This document shows positions 61,871 to 64,000 of a stretch of 64,000 nt of DNA, one piece after another. The translations under genes and the position numbers were made by a program. The number at the start of each line of letters is the position of its first letter. The stretch's first letter is position 1. Under the pieces are notes generated by a model. It worked only from the letters and a program-made list of their open reading frames with translations, made no database searches and had not been told where the DNA came from. Source of the DNA: Pseudodesulfovibrio cashew (lineage in GTDB: Bacteria; Desulfobacterota; Desulfovibrionia; Desulfovibrionales; Desulfovibrionaceae); NCBI RefSeq assembly GCF_009762795.1, contig NZ_CP046400.1, positions 3,369,501 through 3,433,500 on the forward strand, given 5' to 3'.

Positions 61871-64000
61871 TCAGGAGACGCGCAGGGCCTCTTTTACCGC
61901 CTTGAGTGCCTTGACCTTGGCCAGGGCCGCATAGAGTTGGTTCAGGTCCTTGACCTCCACGGTGAACTCCAGTTCGGAGGAGCCATCCACCATGGACTCG
62001 AAATGTCCGGAGTCGATGTTTACGCCAGCTTCGAACAGCATGGTCGAGATCTTGCCCAGCATGCCGGGTTCATTGAGACACTTAATGCGGATTTTTGCCG
62101 GATAGGGTTTTTCCTCCGCACCTTCCCAGCTTACCTGAATAAGCCGCTCATCCTCGAAGTTCTTGACGTTATGGCAATCGGTGCGGTGAATGGTGACGCC
62201 CCGGCCTCGGGTTATGTAGCCGATGATAGGTTCGCCCGGCAGCGGAGTGCAGCAACTGGCGAACCGTACCAGAACGTTGTCCACGCCCGAGATGTTCAAA
62301 CCGTCGGACTTGGGCTTCTTGGTGTCCTCCTCCGGCTTGGACTTGGGCTTGCGCAAATCCAGCGATTCGCCATGAGTGAGGGCGTAGAACCGCTTGAGGA
62401 CCTTGCGCGGCGTAAAGCGGGAGAACCCGATCTGGGCCAGGAGATCGTCCACGGAGCCGCAGTTGAACTCCTCCGCCAGCTTGATGAACTCGCCATCCTT
62501 GAGCGCCTTCTGGACGTTGATGCCGATGCGCCGTCCCTCTTTCTCCAGCATTTCCCTTGCCAGGCTGATGGCGCGCTCCCGCTCCACGGTGCGCACATAC
62601 TGCTTGATGCGCGTCCTCGCCTTGGCGGTCTTGACGAACTTGAGCCAGTCCCTGCTGGGCACCCGGTTCTTGTCCGTAATGACCTCCACGGAGTCGCCGT
62701 TCTTGAGCGTACTGCTCAGCGGGACAATACGGCCGTTGACCTTGGCCCCGGCGCACTTGTCGCCCACTTCCGAGTGAATGGCGTAGGCGAAGTCCACAGG
62801 CGTGGCCCCTTCGGGCAATTCCTTGATGTCGCCGTTGGGAGTGAAGACGTAAACTTCTTCCTGAAACATCTCCAAACGGAGGGAAGACATGAACTCGCGC
62901 GGATCGGAAAGCTCACGCTGCCAGTCCATGATCTGCTTGAGCCAAGTATAGCGCTCGGCGTCCCTGGTTCCGGTGGCCTTACCCTTCTTGGCCCCCTTGC
63001 CCACTTCCTTGTACTGCCAGTGGGCGGCCACACCGTATTCAGCGATCTTGTGCATCTCCTCGGTACGAATCTGGAACTCGATCCGCTCGCCGTCCGGCCC
63101 CATGACCGTGGAGTGCAGCGACTGGTACATGTTGGCCTTGGGTATGGAAATATAGTCCTTGAACCGGCCCGGAACCGGACGCCAGGCGGCGTGGATGAGC
63201 CCGAGCACCGCGTAACAGTCCTTGATGGACTTGAGAATGATGCGGAAGGCGATGAGGTCGTAGATTTCGTCGAAGGTCAGGCCCTGCTGCTCCATCTTGA
63301 TATGAATGGATTGCAGATGCTTGGTGCGCCCATACACGCGCCCCTTGATGCCGTTCTTTTTCAGCATGTCCTGAATAATATTGACGACCTTATCGATATA
63401 CGGCTCACCCGCGGCGCGGTGCTCTGCAACGGCATCGCTGAGTTGGCCAAACACGTCCGGTTTCAGGTATCGCAGGCAAAGGTCCTCCAGCTCGGTCTTG
63501 ACCCGGTGCAGGCCGAGCCGGTTGGCCAGGGGCGCATAGATGTCCTGGGTCTCCTGGGCGATGAGCCGCTGCTTGACCGGCTTCATGAACTCCAGGGTAC
63601 GCATGTTGTGCAACCGGTCCGCGAGCTTGACCATGAGCACCCGAATGTCCTCGGCCATGGCCAGGATCAGCTTGCGGATGTTCTCGGCCTGTTGCACGGC
63701 CTTGGACTCGAAGTCCATCTGCGAAATCTTGGTCACCCCGTCCACGATGTCGGCCACGTCCGCGCCGAACAGATCCTCGATCTCATCAACAGTGGTATCG
63801 GTGTCCTCGACGGTGTCATGGAGCAGCCCGGCGGCCACCGTGGCCTCGTCCAACTGCATCTCGGCCAGCAGATAGGCCACGTTCATGGGGTGGGAAATAT
63901 ACTCCTCGCCAGAACGGCGCAGCACTCCCTTGTGCGCCCGAGCAGAGAAAAGATAGGCCCGCTGAATCAGGTCTTTGTCAGGATTATCTATATATGTCGA
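61871..64000 (-). CDS. RelA/SpoT (Rsh) bifunctional (p)ppGpp synthetase/hydrolase, 5' end outside window
   Basis: At least 709 aa; the frame is open through the window edge (YIDNPDKDLIQRAYLFSARAHKG upstream of the first GTG). HD hydrolase motif HDTVEDT; synthetase region GRTKHLQSIHIKM...YDLIAFRIIL...YQSLHSTVMGPDGERIEFQIR; TGS domain VYVFTPNGDIKELPEGATPVDFAYAIH; ACT domain at the end. Only a few N-terminal residues should be missing. The intact HD motif supports a two-activity Rsh. Confidence 0.93.
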   Translation of the reverse strand, partial: STYIDNPDKDLIQRAYLFSARAHKGVLRRSGEEYISHPMNVAYLLAEMQLDEATVAAGLLHDTVEDTDTTVDEIEDLFGADVADIVDGVTKISQMDFESKAVQQAENIRKLILAMAEDIRVLMVKLADRLHNMRTLEFMKPVKQRLIAQETQDIYAPLANRLGLHRVKTELEDLCLRYLKPDVFGQLSDAVAEHRAAGEPYIDKVVNIIQDMLKKNGIKGRVYGRTKHLQSIHIKMEQQGLTFDEIYDLIAFRIILKSIKDCYAVLGLIHAAWRPVPGRFKDYISIPKANMYQSLHSTVMGPDGERIEFQIRTEEMHKIAEYGVAAHWQYKEVGKGAKKGKATGTRDAERYTWLKQIMDWQRELSDPREFMSSLRLEMFQEEVYVFTPNGDIKELPEGATPVDFAYAIHSEVGDKCAGAKVNGRIVPLSSTLKNGDSVEVITDKNRVPSRDWLKFVKTAKARTRIKQYVRTVERERAISLAREMLEKEGRRIGINVQKALKDGEFIKLAEEFNCGSVDDLLAQIGFSRFTPRKVLKRFYALTHGESLDLRKPKSKPEEDTKKPKSDGLNISGVDNVLVRFASCCTPLPGEPIIGYITRGRGVTIHRTDCHNVKNFEDERLIQVSWEGAEEKPYPAKIRIKCLNEPGMLGKISTMLFEAGVNIDSGHFESMVDGSSELEFTVEVKDLNQLYAALAKVKALKAVKEALRVS

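Overview
The window looks like chromosome of a sulfate-reducing Desulfovibrionaceae bacterium (Desulfovibrio/Pseudodesulfovibrio type). The evidence is family recognition only: a tetraheme cytochrome c3, a large HdrABC/MvhD-type electron-transfer operon, a mop-type molybdenum aldehyde oxidoreductase with the accessory set known from D. vulgaris DVU_1551-1559, and an AhbA-like siroheme decarboxylase.

Layout. 1-4165: end of an HME-RND metal efflux pump and a Met/His-rich exported protein. 4203-5513: an ISL3-family insertion sequence with two in-frame stops in its transposase. 5674-8387: a minus-strand tetR, MBL-hydrolase, psd, ahbA-like group with two matching TetR-type operators. About 8561-24770: an integrated genetic element. 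It carries a tyrosine integrase and an AlpA-like HTH protein next to a 3' fragment of tRNA-Pro(CGG), an iteron origin with a Rep protein, a DnaB-like helicase, a RuvC-like resolvase, a broken small-terminase-like gene, zinc-ribbon and unknown small proteins, and no recognised capsid, tail, large terminase or relaxase gene. This content suggests a phage satellite or integrative plasmid. Its modules share two promoter types and a family of hairpin-rich 3' elements, and several of its genes carry frameshifts.

24839-28189: a DUF188 gene and a three-gene operon of unknown function. 28372-39618: an eight-gene hdr-type operon (plus an IS3 OrfA-like gene at its head), including an HdrA-REC-HdrA fusion. 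It is preceded by a near-consensus sigma-54 promoter and palindromic upstream sites, with a divergent sigma-54 activator at 40198-41613. 41652-54485: an eleven-gene molybdenum aldehyde oxidoreductase operon on the minus strand (molybdopterin-binding protein, Mop, dicluster oxidoreductase, small redox protein, TrsM, C-GCAxxG-C-C protein, TrsS, CoA ligase, XdhC, NTP transferase-HD, phosphatase). 55366-64000: exported Ni superoxide dismutase, L-serine dehydratase, an amino-acid ABC importer with a fused permease, cytochrome c3 behind a sigma-54-like promoter, and a partial RelA/SpoT gene.

All assignments come from reading the sequence and recalled family features. No database search was run.
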